Origin: Coprinellus micaceus
Lineage: Eukaryota > Basidiomycota > Agaricomycetes > Agaricales > Psathyrellaceae
DNA length: 64,000 bases
NCBI GenBank assembly: GCA_951394405.1
Contig: OX596346.1
Coordinates: 1,550,001-1,614,000 of the forward strand
Direction of reading: 5' to 3'
Positions 45,017-57,800 of this stretch are shown here, one piece after another (positions within the stretch are counted from its first letter, which is position 1; each line of letters begins with the position of its first letter). The position numbers and the translations under genes are program-made. The notes below the pieces were generated by a model. The model saw nothing but the letters and a program-made list of their open reading frames with translations. It was not told the origin of the DNA and ran no database searches.

Positions 45017-48000
45017 TCAAGCCGCCAAAGCAACGCACAATAGGCGCCTGCCCCCGAACCCAAGGTAATCCTGAGGAATAGGAGTTCAGAAGAGTGGCAA
45101 ATGGACTCGACCCCAGAAATCCTCACCTTCACGAAGGGTCTTCATGTTGGTGACCGTGCGCTCTTTGATAGCAGCGGGCGTTCCTTGAACTATGATAGAT
45201 GTCAATGGCAAAGTCAAGCACCGGGAGTCCCTCTGGATACAACTCACCATGGGCGGCGGCATCTTCATCATCTCCATCATCGCTCGACGCATGGAGGGCG
45301 GTGTATGACTGACCATCTTTCGCGAGGTGGACCGCGTCATCGGGCCAGTAGAATGATTGGCTTGCATCTGCGATGAGTGAGATGGTGCGCGACGACAAGA
45401 GTGCCTCTGCCTTCAATAACTCTTTGGCGAGATTCAGGCATCGAGCACGAAACAGAATATACTCTCTGGTTTCACCCCTGACCCACTTCTCCCCGTTAAG
45501 CGCTGTAGTCTGGAGCTTGAACTGCTGTGTCAACCTCGCGTGGAAATCGGCACGAACTTCCTGAGCAGTGATTTGAAGGGTGCCCTTCTTGAAAATCAGA
45601 CGCAGGGTAGCATACAGCTGGGATACGCTTCGGTTAGTGAGCTCGGGGCGTTTGAAATCTAATGGACGTACGAGAGACTCGACCGTAGACTTGCATCTCC
45701 AAACGGTGTCGCGCGGACCCCCAATAGTCACCTCAGGCGAGGTTTGATCTTCGACAAACTCTTCAAGAACGGTGGGGCCAGAGCTGGGCCTGAAGTCGCG
45801 GTGAAGAAGAAAGAATAACTTCCCGAGGGTGCTGAACAGGATCGTGCTCATGTTGTTCGCGGCCGTACAGACGAACGCCTTGGCCCGACCAGTGGCGAGT
45901 CGCAGGTACCCGTCAGTACCCCGCCTAGCTTCTTCGAACACTGCCTTCTTAATGGCCTTTGTTGAGGTGAATGTCGAATCGATAGCAGTGCTCGGACCCG
46001 ACGCTCCCGGCGCTGTGTGCGTATGGTTAAAATCACAGTCCTACCCATCCATCGGCGACGAAAACCTACCTTGACTCAGAGTGCCCTTATCGACGGGCGG
46101 CGTGGATTGTTGTTGAGGTTGCTTTCCCTTCGCCTTCTCGCTCTTCGCCTTCTGTTTCTTCTCGCCCTTCGCCTTCTGTTTCTTCTCGATCTTCTCCTTC
46201 TCGTCCCCCTCCTTCTCGCTCTTCGTGAGCTTCTCAAACTGGGAAACCCTCCAGAGGGCAAATTCGCGGGCCGTCTTGAATGATTCGCAGGGCTGAAGAA
46301 CCTGGATTCCAGGGAAGAGCTAATACAGAACGAAAAGCATGTCAGAACGGCACGAGACTTGCGGGTTGGAAGCGGGGTGCAAACTCACATCGGATCCGGG
46401 TAGGGGGAGATCTTCGACAAGGTCCTGTAAATCGTCAAGGGGTATCAGCCTCCCCTGGGCAGCCCTCAGGAAGAGGTGGGACAAGAATTGCGTGGTTGCT
46501 GCATATCCCGCCCCACGTCGAAACATAGTGGGGTTTTTGCCGTCATCGTACTGACGGAGATTTAGCACGTCTCTGTCTCGAAAAAGCATGATGATATGTT
46601 CGAGAAGTTCGTTCTCGATGGACCCAATGGCCTGAGAGACCTGGCATGCAGAACAGCGTCAGTATGGTTGACCTGGGCTCGGACTAGTTCGCAAGGATAA
46701 CTTACATGTTTGACGGCGGCTGGCTCCAACTGGGCGCCATACATTCCCCGTAATAGCACCTTTGTTTCTTCATCTAGACCAGACGACGAGAGCAGATTCA
46801 GCCCCCTCGCGAGTAACGAAAATATAATAAGTATTCCGTACCTTGCTTCGCCCGACCCTCGTGCACTCTGACCTCAGCAGCGCAGGCCCGTAGGTGTGTG
46901 AACAGCTGGGTGAGCTCCGAGGCGAGTGAGTCGGACGGGTGGTCGACCGATACCTGGAGGGCGGCCTTGGTGTCCTCGATGGAACAATTGAGGCCTAGCA
47001 GAAGCTGATGACCTGAGACACGCAAAGCGTTGTCCTGTAAAGTCGTTACCACGGTGGTGGGTATGGGGATCTCCGCCGCAGGGACAATCTTATTATGTTC
47101 GCCAAGTGACTCGTGGGCGAACCCCGCTACAGGATCTTGAGCGGGCGGGGGGGGACCGGTTGCGTTCGACGCCTCGGTTGGTGCATTGCCAGTAGGTCCG
47201 GAGTTTGCAGCAGACGCAAGGGAGCCACGTGAGCCCGCGACGTGGTCGGCATTGAGAGGGGTGGCGACGGCGGTAGATAGTTGGACACCGTGGGCGGTGA
47301 AGACCGCGGTAGATGAATCGACGATGTGGGTGGTGGCGACGGTGGCGGTGGTTGATGAAGTTGGGTCTGCAAGAGTGTCACTCGGTCCAGAATCAAGCCT
47401 CCTTCGTTGGGAGGGTGGAGCAACTAGGTCGGAGAGATAGCGTTCACTCGAGTCCTATCAGGGCGTCAGTATTGCCAGTGCTGTAAATTAGCAAACCTCT
47501 TACCGAGTTCGTAACGTTGGGCTGGAGGGTTTGGGACAACGCAGGGACAATTGATTGGTCGGATCCGCCGGCGTGAGGATAGCTGCTATACCCTTCAACT
47601 CCTTGCGTCGCCAGGGGCGGGTTCTGCCCATTCGATAGTCAGGAAGTCGGCATTGCGAACGCTAGGTCGTGTGTTGCGAAGCTTACCAAGATGGTGTCAG
47701 AATACGCTGTGTTGAGACCGTGGACTTGAGCGATCCCAGCCTCTGATGCCCAATTCATGGCATTGGGGTCCGCCTGGTGATGGAATATGAGCCAGAATTT
47801 GAGGCGACGAATCGATAAGCCTTACTACACTCGATAAACCAGCTCCCCCCTCAAGACCATCGCCGAAGCTCTGGGTACTGAAATCCATCCCATCCTGATG
47901 GCGGTGAGTAAGCTGGAAGAGTCCGCGACGACGAATTGATTCGCCTTACCATGGCTGTGCTTGAAGGTACCCCACCCGCGATTCCACTCCCATCGACATT

Positions 48001-48386
48001 ATGGGCTTGGGTGAGGCTCGTACCAACCTGGCGGTGATCGGTGAGCTAGAATCTGAGACAAAGAATCGACATCACTTACTGAATCAGGGAGGCCGGCCAT
48101 GTTGGAGTATCCCAGAACCATATCGTCGAAATCCTGCTGGAATTGGTACCCAGTCGCACCGAAGCAGTAAGAGACAGTCTCTTCATTAGACATGTGTTGG
48201 TCTCCCTGAGCGTTAGGCAGACCGGTCGTCGGAACGTCCCACTCGCCCTGCGGCCAAGAACCGGTCAGTAGAGGTGTTCGTTGTTCGTTGAGAGGCTCGG
48301 TAGGGGAAGGGTGCATCGACACGCACCTGTGGGCCAAACGAGAAGAAACTGTCGAAGGCACTGCCAGGATTGCCTGTGTAGTCCAT
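45017..48386 (-). CDS. Large multi-exon protein of unknown function
   Basis: The likely start is ATG 48386 (MDYTGNPGSAF) and the likely stop 45017-45019. About ten coding pieces with GT-AG borders can be followed. The first third is Ser/Thr/Pro-rich and disordered. The middle has helical segments (SELTQLFTHLRACAAEV, IENELLEHIIMLFRDRD). A Lys-rich stretch (KEKIEKKQKAKGEKKQ) and a helical C-terminal domain with MSTILFSTLGKLFFLLHRDF follow. I do not recognise the family. Exon borders were not all verified for phase. Confidence 0.5.
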
Positions 48387-50043
48387 GCTAGCGTAAGGAA
48401 GGGTTGAGAAAAGGGCTGAGCTGATGAGAGGAAGAAGCTGGGAGAATGAGAAGAAATCGATCGTTAGAAGACGATTATATAGAAACAGGGTGTAGCGCCC
48501 TTACGTGGACGGGAAGGCTAGGTCGGCTCGCATTCCATACGCCTTGTCAAAGTCAACGGGATGCCTCAAGGGACGACATGAGGTAAAGCTCCTGTGCTAG
48601 TGGCGGCAGTGTGCATTCATAGAATTTCCATAAAACAGGGGACTAACTCAAACCTTCGTCCGAGTATGGTAAAATGGAAAACATTCACGCTTACCGAGCA
48701 CTGCATGGAGGTCAGGGGACTGGCAATTTGGACCTCTGCGACAGGTAAGATTCACACCGCACGGTCGTATGTACATACCTTTCGATCGAAACGTCGAAGC
48801 GACGAATAAGTGTCTGGAAGTAGAGGCAAGGCGATAAGCCCTTTGCGTGTTTGGAGAGCTGATACCAACGAACACACACCGACTGGGGTGCTCACGGCGA
48901 GGCTGTATCCGCTGAAGGGAACCTTCTTGCCTAGAGTTTTGTACCTAGGCCGTCATGGGCCAAAACAATTAAGCCTACCTTCAGAACAAAGCCGCTGGAG
49001 TAAGCAGTAGCCACGGCAGATCATCTAGTGCCTTGAGGCTACTACTACGCGACATTACGAGCTCTAGGAGCAGGGACTTGGCGATATGGTTCTCCCGTCC
49101 TCCCTAAATCGAGCTTTGTTAGTTTTCGGAACTCCCACTCAGATTTAAAGTGAAACGTAACAGGAGGATCCCAAATGGGGCGAGGTGAAGATCGGGAGCT
49201 TCGTATGTTATCGCGATTGTTCACCTGACCCCCAGAATCTCAGGAAAGTGCTCCAGCTCCTGGGCGCTTACTGGGAGCCTCCGCATCAAAAACTACGAAT
49301 GCACGTTTTGTTTTCGTTCGTTGACCCGGCGTCTGCCCGGCGTTCTAAAGGCTATGATGATTGTGTTCTAGAACGGTGTTCGATCTTTCTCAAGTGACCA
49401 TATCGGAGGTGATATGAACTCGAATTGGGGCGGTATCTGCAACGTGCCTCAGCAACACAGACATGTCATGAGATTAGAAGGAGTAGTGCAACAGAAACGG
49501 CCTCACGCGTTAGCCTCATTGGTTTTGGAACGGGGAAGCTTGTGTTTGAGATACCACACTGCGTCTGGAAAGCTGGAAGAGAAGGGAAGTGGCCGCAGGG
49601 AGAGAAGAGTCACCGGCAAAGCCTCGGCCGCCGTCGTGCGCTGGCTAAGTCAGCAATTTCCCACCTTGCCCATAGCTATGCACGTGATGCGCCACCACGA
49701 GTAGCGAGGAGGGCCAACGTCGCCCGACGGGAGCCCTCGAAATCGATCGGAAGTCGTAGACCTCGAGCTCAACGCCTGAAGCGCAAGCTTGTGTTACTCG
49801 CTTTTTGGGGGCCATTCACTCGTCGTCCTCAAAAGTTTCCAGTAAGCCCGCACAGCCCCGCTTCATAATCTCAAAGATCCTAATTCCCCATATGTTTTCT
49901 TTATTTTACGAAGAGCAGGTGCCATAAACTTGGAACTTCTTCGGTGTCATCGGTGTATATCAACCCCCAGGTCCCAAACCGTCAGTGCCCCAACTTGTCT
50001 CCCCCCTCCGTGGACCTTCGTCCCCTCAAGACCTTCATCTCGT
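48387..50043. other. No gene recognised
   Basis: Several 60-150-codon frames occur on the plus strand (48594-49868) but show neither family features nor consistent splice signals. They may be degenerate coding sequence. Confidence 0.35.
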
Positions 50044-50775
50044 CATGCCCCCGGAGCAAAGACGCCAAAGCCGCAGGCTACACCTCCTAAGAAACAGCCC
50101 CCTTCCCATTGATGACTCTCGGGAGCCTCTGCATACTCCACACCGCAAGCGAAAGCCAGAGGGATCCCCCCGTCCCCTTCCCGAAGCACAACCAGAGGTT
50201 AAGGCAAGCCATGTTCCAGAACGTGGGCGTTATTCCCTATCTTACCCGCATACCGACAGGGGACAAGTACCACCGAAAGTGGATCTATAAATGCACAAGG
50301 GCAGGACCCTTATTCACATTCAGTGTCCAACAACATCGCCTCGAGTTCCACCGTTGAATGCGAAATTGGTCGCCTCGTTTGCCAAGCCCTTGACATGGTC
50401 GGGGAGCTAGCCACCCTCAACGACGACAGGTTTGAAATACGTACCGAAAGTCCACCAACTCGACGCAGTCGAAACATATTAAAGTTCCACACGACCCTGC
50501 ACCAAGCGGTGGACCTCGAACGTGCTCAACAAACGACACCCACCCCGAGCAACATAGCCCCCGAGGATATCGTAGATTTGACCGCTGTAGTCCCGGAGGA
50601 TCTCGGGGATCCGACCACCGTGGCCCTCAGCCCAAATCAGCTTCAAGAAATTGGCGTTTTATTCAGTCGTAACCCATCCGCTCTACAGCCAGTCATCCTT
50701 CGAATGTGGTATACCAGTGATAGGCGCCCAGATGTCTCGGCAATCGTTTCCCCACCATCGTTGCTCGTCTCTTAA
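50044..50775 (+). CDS. Possible small two-exon protein
   Basis: A basic start (MPPEQRRQSRRLHLLRNS) at 50044 may be spliced to a helical second exon from about 50322 (after CATTCAG) that runs to 50775 and includes IGRLVCQALDMVGELATLND. The architecture resembles the coiled-coil cargo genes of the first element, but the sequence is not obviously related. The call rests on open frame and splice-like borders only. Confidence 0.35.
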
Positions 50776-51034
50776 TCATCGTTTCGAACAGTCATTCCTC
50801 AATTTAGTATGTGCCCCTAACCAGCCATTGTTGTTCACCTATGTATGTACCGCCCAAGACATGTATAAATAGTATCATTCCTAATGTAAATACTAAACGC
50901 GCAGAGGAGGCCGTGGGCGGTGGATGATGGAACTTCTGGAGGAACACGAGTCGAAGTGGAGGGGCGAAATGAAACCGTAGGCAGTACTAATGAGAAGTGT
51001 TCAAAGGCAATTTCTAGAAAGATGGAATGCACGC

Positions 51035-52193
51035 CTAGCAGCTAAAGCGAGCGACGGGGCGCTGAGGATAGCGGATGCATTCATGGAAGTCGCCCGATGT
51101 TGCGATGCAAAGGCGGTTGCAGTCGCCACAAGTAACGCTGAGCTTCCTGAAATCCGTAGTGGTAAGCCCTCGATTCTCCTCCCCACTGAGGAGAATCTGC
51201 ACGAGATCGAAGTCCTCAGCCTCAATGTCGAGAACGGCCCCGTTGCACTTGTGGTGGGCCCTCCTATCGCTATACAAAATATTGTGGCAGGCCAAGCACT
51301 GCCGAAATATCTTCTTGAATTCAGTCTTCGTGATCCCCTCTGCGAACAGTCCACCGAAGCGAAAGAGGATGTCGAAATTGGTGGTGGCCGGCCGGTTTGG
51401 ATCGAACTTTGCCAGCTTGCAACGCGAAAAGAAAGAATCATCTATCGCATGGACTTCAGGCGGGCTGGGGTCAATGAAATCATCTCAACGTGCCGGATAG
51501 TTGTTACTCACAAGAAGGTGTTTGTACATCCTCGGGGACATCCAAGTCCGAGCTGCCACGCTGGCTGAGCAGCCCAGCCGGGAGCTGCTTCTGCTCCGCC
51601 CCCGTAAGGCCGTGGCGTTGAAAAGCTACAACGAGAGAAGCACGTCAGTGCCGGTAAAAGGAGATCGAAGTTGACAATCATACGACTGCCTAAGGTGTGT
51701 AGCACAGAATCATCCGTAGAATAAACGGCCCTTGGAGAGACTAGAAAGGGGTTGATCGTGGTAAGCTGCTGTTTGCGGCTGTACAGGAGGTGTCCGTAGG
51801 CTCACCGTCTTCTCCATGCTCCGGGTTTGCGACACTTTCAAGCTTCAAGGGCCCGACTGGAATATTCAACGTGAAGTCCATGGGAGAGGCTCGAGATACT
51901 TCAGGATGTAGGGGATCGTTCTGGCCAGCATCAACCGCGCCTTTAACGCGGGGAGGGGTGGCATACATCCAGAGAGGCATGGGTGGCGGGGAGGCCAAAT
52001 GCAGGGGACGCGGCTTTCGAATGGATGGGGTTCCCCCCCGGACCAATCTGGCAGATTTCTGACGAGGAGTGGTTACCGGGAAACGGGAAGAAGAGTGTAA
52101 GCCGTAATCGCCGCCTCCCATCGTCGTTGAGTAGGACGAGGTTCCCTTGACCAGGGTGTTGCGGGCAGTGGGGACGTCGAGCAAGGTGTCCAT
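51035..52193 (-). CDS. Tandem C2HC zinc-finger protein
   Basis: Exons start at ATG 52193 (MDTLLDVPTARNT). A further exon includes FQRHGLTGAEQKQLPAGLL (near 51570-51650). The last exon contains SFFSRCKLAKFDPNRP, FDILFRFGGLFAEGIT, TEFKKIFRQCLACHNILY, and two C-x2-C...H-x-C units: CLACHNILYSDRRAHHKC and CGDCNRLCIATSGDFHEC. The FRxGxLxxEGIT and EFxxxFxxCxxC pattern is familiar from mushroom hypothetical proteins. Zinc binding is inferred from the paired ligands. An antisense plus-strand frame (50990-51568) is a shadow. Confidence 0.6.
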
Positions 52194-54850
52194 TTGTCAG
52201 AGGTGATGTAGCGAGACGAGATCGAAGGGGGGTGGGGGAGGATGCGGTAGGGATAGTATGCCAGATATTTTGGGCGACGGTGGAACGGTCGCCATTTTTA
52301 TCGAGAAAGCGCTCGCAGAGTCCCCGCGCCACTCTGTGAATATTGGATAAATCGCCGACGTTTGACACGGTCTGGCCGTCAACGTGACGTCCCCGCTGTT
52401 CGACAGTAAGAAAGCCGAGGGTATCTTGAAGAATTGGAGACGAGGGTTTGAATGCCTCACGCCGGTGAAATATGCGCCGGCATTGCGATTCTATTGAAGA
52501 TGGGTGCCTCCCCATTGGGCGCTTATCAACCACGCAAAATGTTATCGTACCATCCTATTCCCCGGGAAGCACGCACAGGGAGAAAATCAACGACACTGAA
52601 CGCTCCCTTCCGGATAACCTGAGCTCATCCAAGAGTGCCGCGGAGCCAAGTTACGGGAACGCGAAAGAGTCTTGTGCAAGGAATCATGGAAGTTCCCTGC
52701 AAGTTGGCATGTCCCAATTCGGATCGTCAGCGGGTTCGATCATGTCAACCTTCCCACAGCCTTATTCACCGAGCGGGACGTTCGAAGTTTTGTAGCTCGT
52801 CTGTTTCTGCCGGCTACTCAGGCGCTCTTATTGTCACCATCCCTGACCTACCACGTACGATGGCGCAGGGTTGTCTCGCGGCCTTTTTTGGAGTTTCACT
52901 GCTGCGTTCAAGCCATCGCACGCTCACTCCTTCACGCAACCTGACCCAATCCCCCGTCTTGTTTGACTCTGTGCTCAGTATTACGCCAATCGTCTCCGTG
53001 TTTGACTGAGAGGTAGTATGGTACAGCCGGATGCAAATACGAGGTGCGTTGGACCATCACCCTCAAGCGAGAGCGGGTGCGATTAGCTGATATGCACTGG
53101 AAGTTCTAGCAGTCCAGAAACCGCCACCAGACCACAGCAACACGACGGATTGACTATTTCACGGCTCCTCTCACGGCAACCCCAAGCTCATATTGTATTG
53201 GTTAATGACGAAGAGGTTCGAACAATCCGGCAGCACGATAATCAACTCCTCGGCGTCCGGCAAGTCGTTCACTTGGATCAAACCGATTCACTGCTGGTAT
53301 ACACCGATGTCGACAGCGATCGGAATATCGTTGCGATGAGTATCTCGAGATTGCGCCCTCTCTACGAGGTGATAGCTCTCCCGATGGGCCGCGAGCGTGA
53401 GCATAGCGTAACTTGGAGTGGACTCATGGCCGTTGTAACCGCTCTCGTCGGTATCTTTACCTGGAGAGGAGTGTGGGCGTCCTTTCGTACGTTGAAAAGT
53501 TGAGTATTGATGCTCCTAGCTCCTTACTGAAGAGTCGTTAAGGTCGGCCGTCGAGGTTCTATCACCTAGGCCTTGGATTTCGCAGTGATGTTTCTTGGGG
53601 AGTGTCGTTTTCAGTCATCGGTATGGCCCGCCACCAACCATCTCGCTCTGGCGGTACTAAGGCTGACAGACACCCATAGATACGCAACAGACTATCTTAT
53701 TTCCCATTTTTCGGTGCCTCCAGGGCTTGTTAAAGGTGCTGAAGGGGTGAGAAGAGGTCTTGTGGGTGAGCTAGGATTCCCCGTGGCTGCGCGACGTTCA
53801 ATCTCTCATCACACCGCCATCCTTACAGACCTGGGCGGTTTCCGGATATCGCAGGAGCGCCCTACTACCCTCGGCGTCGCCTGGGGACACAAAATACGGC
53901 GAATTAGAGAGTGTGCCACCATCGTGCGATCACGCCTTCCCTCAGCGAATGTGTTTCCCCCTTTCAGTTGCCTTGTTCTGGTTGGGCTCTCAGGATCGTA
54001 TCTCTGCCACCAGCCTGAGTTGTGTATCAACCTTCAGTTACATAAGACAATATCTCCCCCTTGCAGACGGAATATAAAGCAAATTGCACTACCCTCTTCC
54101 AGTCTAACAGGCTCAAGGACGAATCGTCTGCGCTCAGGGCACATGGGTGCCAAGTGGGTCCTTGTGTGGTCCGCGCTGAGCGTCGATCATGGGTGTCTGT
54201 GTTTGAAATCACTGATGGCGAGCATCGCCTCAATTGCCAAATCCGGGCCTAGGGAAGCTGCCTTTCACCTCTTCCCAACTCCTCGAGTTCTCGGTGGTGG
54301 GCCATTGCTTGGCTCAGGGAAAAATACATCCGCCGTACTTTAGGCCTTCAATTAAAGGGCTCGGCCTGGCAATTTTCCGTTGCACCACACTCAAGGGGTG
54401 CCAATCGGAAGCTCACCAACCTGAATCGCCCACGAGCTTCATGATCGTTAGTACCAGCACCGAATCGTTTGAAGTTGTCGTCTAACCTGCTTCCTTTAGA
54501 TCTCAGTTGAACCCAGGATATGGAGGGCGAATGTTGCGGCGGGTCGATGCCTGAGCGCTCAGGCTCGGACTCGGATTAGGAATGTTCGTACGAGACCTTT
54601 GCCTCTGATACGGCGGTGTTGCGAACTGACTACTCCCTGTCGTCTAGGATTAGTTGTGCGCCTCTTTCCCTCTACATCATATACGAGGCTTGTCATGGGG
54701 TCTCAACCCCAACGCGTCGGAAACACTTTGGAGTAAGTACGGCGCAGCTTTCTCCAGGTTTGTCCGAGTTCTTGCCGACCCTCGTCCAAATAGATCTGGG
54801 GTCCGTCACTGGGCCCCCACTCTCAAATCTTCACCCCTCTGACGAAGGCC
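52194..54850. other. No gene recognised upstream of Plavaka transposase
   Basis: Frames at 52472-52795, 53150-53503 and 53573-54343 lack recognisable domains, and two of them lack an ATG. This may be a degraded gene plus the transposase promoter region. Confidence 0.35.
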
Positions 54851-57800
54851 ATGGATGACGAGGACTCTTTCAACGAGGGTGCAGCATGGGTCCGTAAATG
54901 CTCATGCGGAAGGCGGCTGTATCAGCCGAACAGTTATACTAACCATATCAATGGTTGTACCGTCTACAAGAGCAACGTGGGTTCGAGCTTAGAGGGCGCG
55001 AGGGCCCGTTTCAAGGAGAAGAAAGCCACGAAAGCCAAGAAGGGAAAGGCAGCGTTGGCTACTTGGTTTGGGGACGGGAACCTCGACGTGGACGCCGTCA
55101 TCCCCGCGGGCTCATCTCAAGGCTCAGATTACCAAAATCAGCACGATGATCTCGTAGTAAGCCGCACCTTCCTCCCCCACCTATCCCGCCACCTGATTGC
55201 CATCTCAACAGTACACAGCCCCAGCAAGGATAGACAGCCCTGACTTACTCACGCAGATCCAAGTTGAACGCCAGGTGGACTATGAACCCGACCTGACTAC
55301 GCATGGCCGTGGTCTCCGAGCGCACAAACCGGTCCAAAAGTTCAAAGACTTCGCTTTGACGTCGACGATTCCGTTCAATATACCTTCCCTCCCCCCGGAA
55401 GCTTTTGAGGAAGACCAAGAGGGTGCCATCGACGCTGCTGAAGGCTCTGGCCAAATTCCAGATAATATGGTTACTCTCGGAGCAGCCACAGAGCCTGAGG
55501 CCATGCGTGGCACAGTAGGGGATGACGCTCTGTGGAAGAAGACGCCTAGGAACGTGTTCGGTTTGTACAAAAAGTATTGGACAACAGAGGAACGCCCCCA
55601 CGATCCCGACCATTACATCTCCGGGAAGGACCTGCAGGAGGATACAGCGGATGAAAGCCCCCCTCCGGAATCTGGACCTGCTAAGGACATCCACCCCTTC
55701 CCCAACCTCAACTCTTTCTTGCTGGGAGAGTGGTACTGGGGCGATCGCATCGACAAGAGTCGAGAGTCCTTTCGAGAACTGCTCAGTATCATCGCCAGTC
55801 CGGAGTTCGACCCGGGAGACATTCGCGCAACCGACTGGGATCAAGTCAACTCGTCTTTAGCATCATCTGAATTCGACGAACGCGGGAAGTCGCACCCGAA
55901 TTGGATTGGCGACGGCACATCCTGGCAATCCGCAGTGGTTACCCTCGACGTCCCTTTCAACAGCACTTCCCTCGATCCCGGCCCTCACCCATTCCAGGTA
56001 CCCGACTTCCGCTACCGGTCCCTGGTCCCAATCATTACCGAACGTTTAAAGGACGTGGCGAGGGGCGAACAATTCCACATCGTTCCGGTGGATCTGCGCT
56101 GGCTGCCCTGTGAGGGGGGTCCTGACTCTCGGGTCTATGGTGAGCTATATAACTCGCCTGCATTCATTGAGGCCTTCAAGGAAGTTCAGGTAAGTGGCCA
56201 TCTTCTCGGGCCTTCGATCTTCAGCTTATTCAACACGCTCTCTATACGTGCAACAGAACTTACCACCAGAGGATTCGGAAGATCACTTACCTCGCTACGT
56301 CGTTGGTTTGATGTTTGCATCAGACCAAACCATGCTGGCGTCCTTCGGAAGCGCCAAAATCTGGCCTTTGTACATGCTCTTTGGCAATGAATCTAAGCAT
56401 CGGCGTTCGAAAGCATCCCTGAAGCTATTTGAAGAGGTTGCATACTTTCAAGTGGTACGTTCCCCGACACCAGATTCGAGTCCGAGTCTTTGTCGTCGAG
56501 AAGCTGAACAAGGTTCCCTAGATTCCAGACCACTTTCAGGACTGGTATATCAGCCAGGCTGGCAAGAGAAATGTCGGAGTCCCTCTCGGTACCTTCTTGA
56601 ATCGGGAATTATTTCAAGCTCAATGGCGAATCCTCCTGGATGACGACTTCGTGAACGCGTACAGACATGGTATTGCTGTTACCTGCTTCGACGAAGTTCG
56701 AAGGCGCTTCTACCCTCGCATTATGACTTATTCGGCTGATTATCCTGAACGGTGGGAGGATTTCGTGCTCATCTATTCAATCAACCAAACTAACCTGGGA
56801 CAGGGTATCCATCGTTGGGGTCCGGAGCAATGGAGACCGACCATGTCCAAGATGCCTGGTTGCAGCATGTGATATTCATCAGATGGGTTCTCTCGAGGAT
56901 CGTCTAGTTCGGAATATGCAGCGTCGCATCGACGACAACGATCGGAAGGGTAAGGTCGAGCGCGCCCGCCGTTCGATTTACAAGGACCACTACAATGTGA
57001 ACTCCGGACCTGTAGAGGCCGAATTGAAACCGACCTCGCTGGTTCCCGCTCAGGTAGGTGCAGCATGTGGCGTGCCGCCTCTTGAAGTCGTCCTTGCTGA
57101 TCGGGATTCCTTGTAGAACGCGTTCTCCAATCGACTCTCCGAGCTGGGCCTCGATGTATTTCGCATAGTATCGGTCGACATCTTGCATGAAGTTGAGATT
57201 GGAGTCTGGAAGTCGTTGTTTATTCACCTCCTCCGGGTTCTCGAATCGGTTGATAAGGCGCTCCTCAATACTCTCAACTCCAGGTTTGTCATTTCAAAGA
57301 TGTAGTAGCCGCCATGGCTCATTTGGCTCTTGCAGGTTCCGGGAGGTCCCCGGTTTTGGGAAGGACACGATCCGTCGTTTCGGCAACAATGTGTCAGAAA
57401 TGAAACAATTTGCTGCTCGAGAGTACGAAGATATTTTGCAGGTATGCCTGTTCCGTCGACGTCTCTCAGCGGGTCGATTGACGTCATCTCAGTGTTCCAT
57501 TCCTGTTTTCGATGGCCTGATCCCTGGTCACCACGGCGATCGCCTGCTGGATATTCTCTTCACATTCGCTTATTGGCATGCTTTGGCAAAGCTTCGCTTC
57601 CACACCGACGGCACTTTGTCGATTCTCGACGACTGGACCGTCACCCTTGGGGAGGAGTCTAGGGCATTCGCTGCACTCACCGCCGATTCCTTTCAGACGA
57701 AGGAACTCCGGCGTGAATACGAGGCCCGCAAGCGGAGGCAGGCTCGAGCAAGTACCCGAAAGCAAAAAAAAGGCTCAAAACCCCGTCGCTCTGCCGCTCG

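Noticed and set aside
51001..51568. Plus-strand frame of 192 codons at 50990-51568
   Set aside because: The minus strand here has the paired Cys/His motifs and spliced exons, so the plus frame is most likely a shadow.
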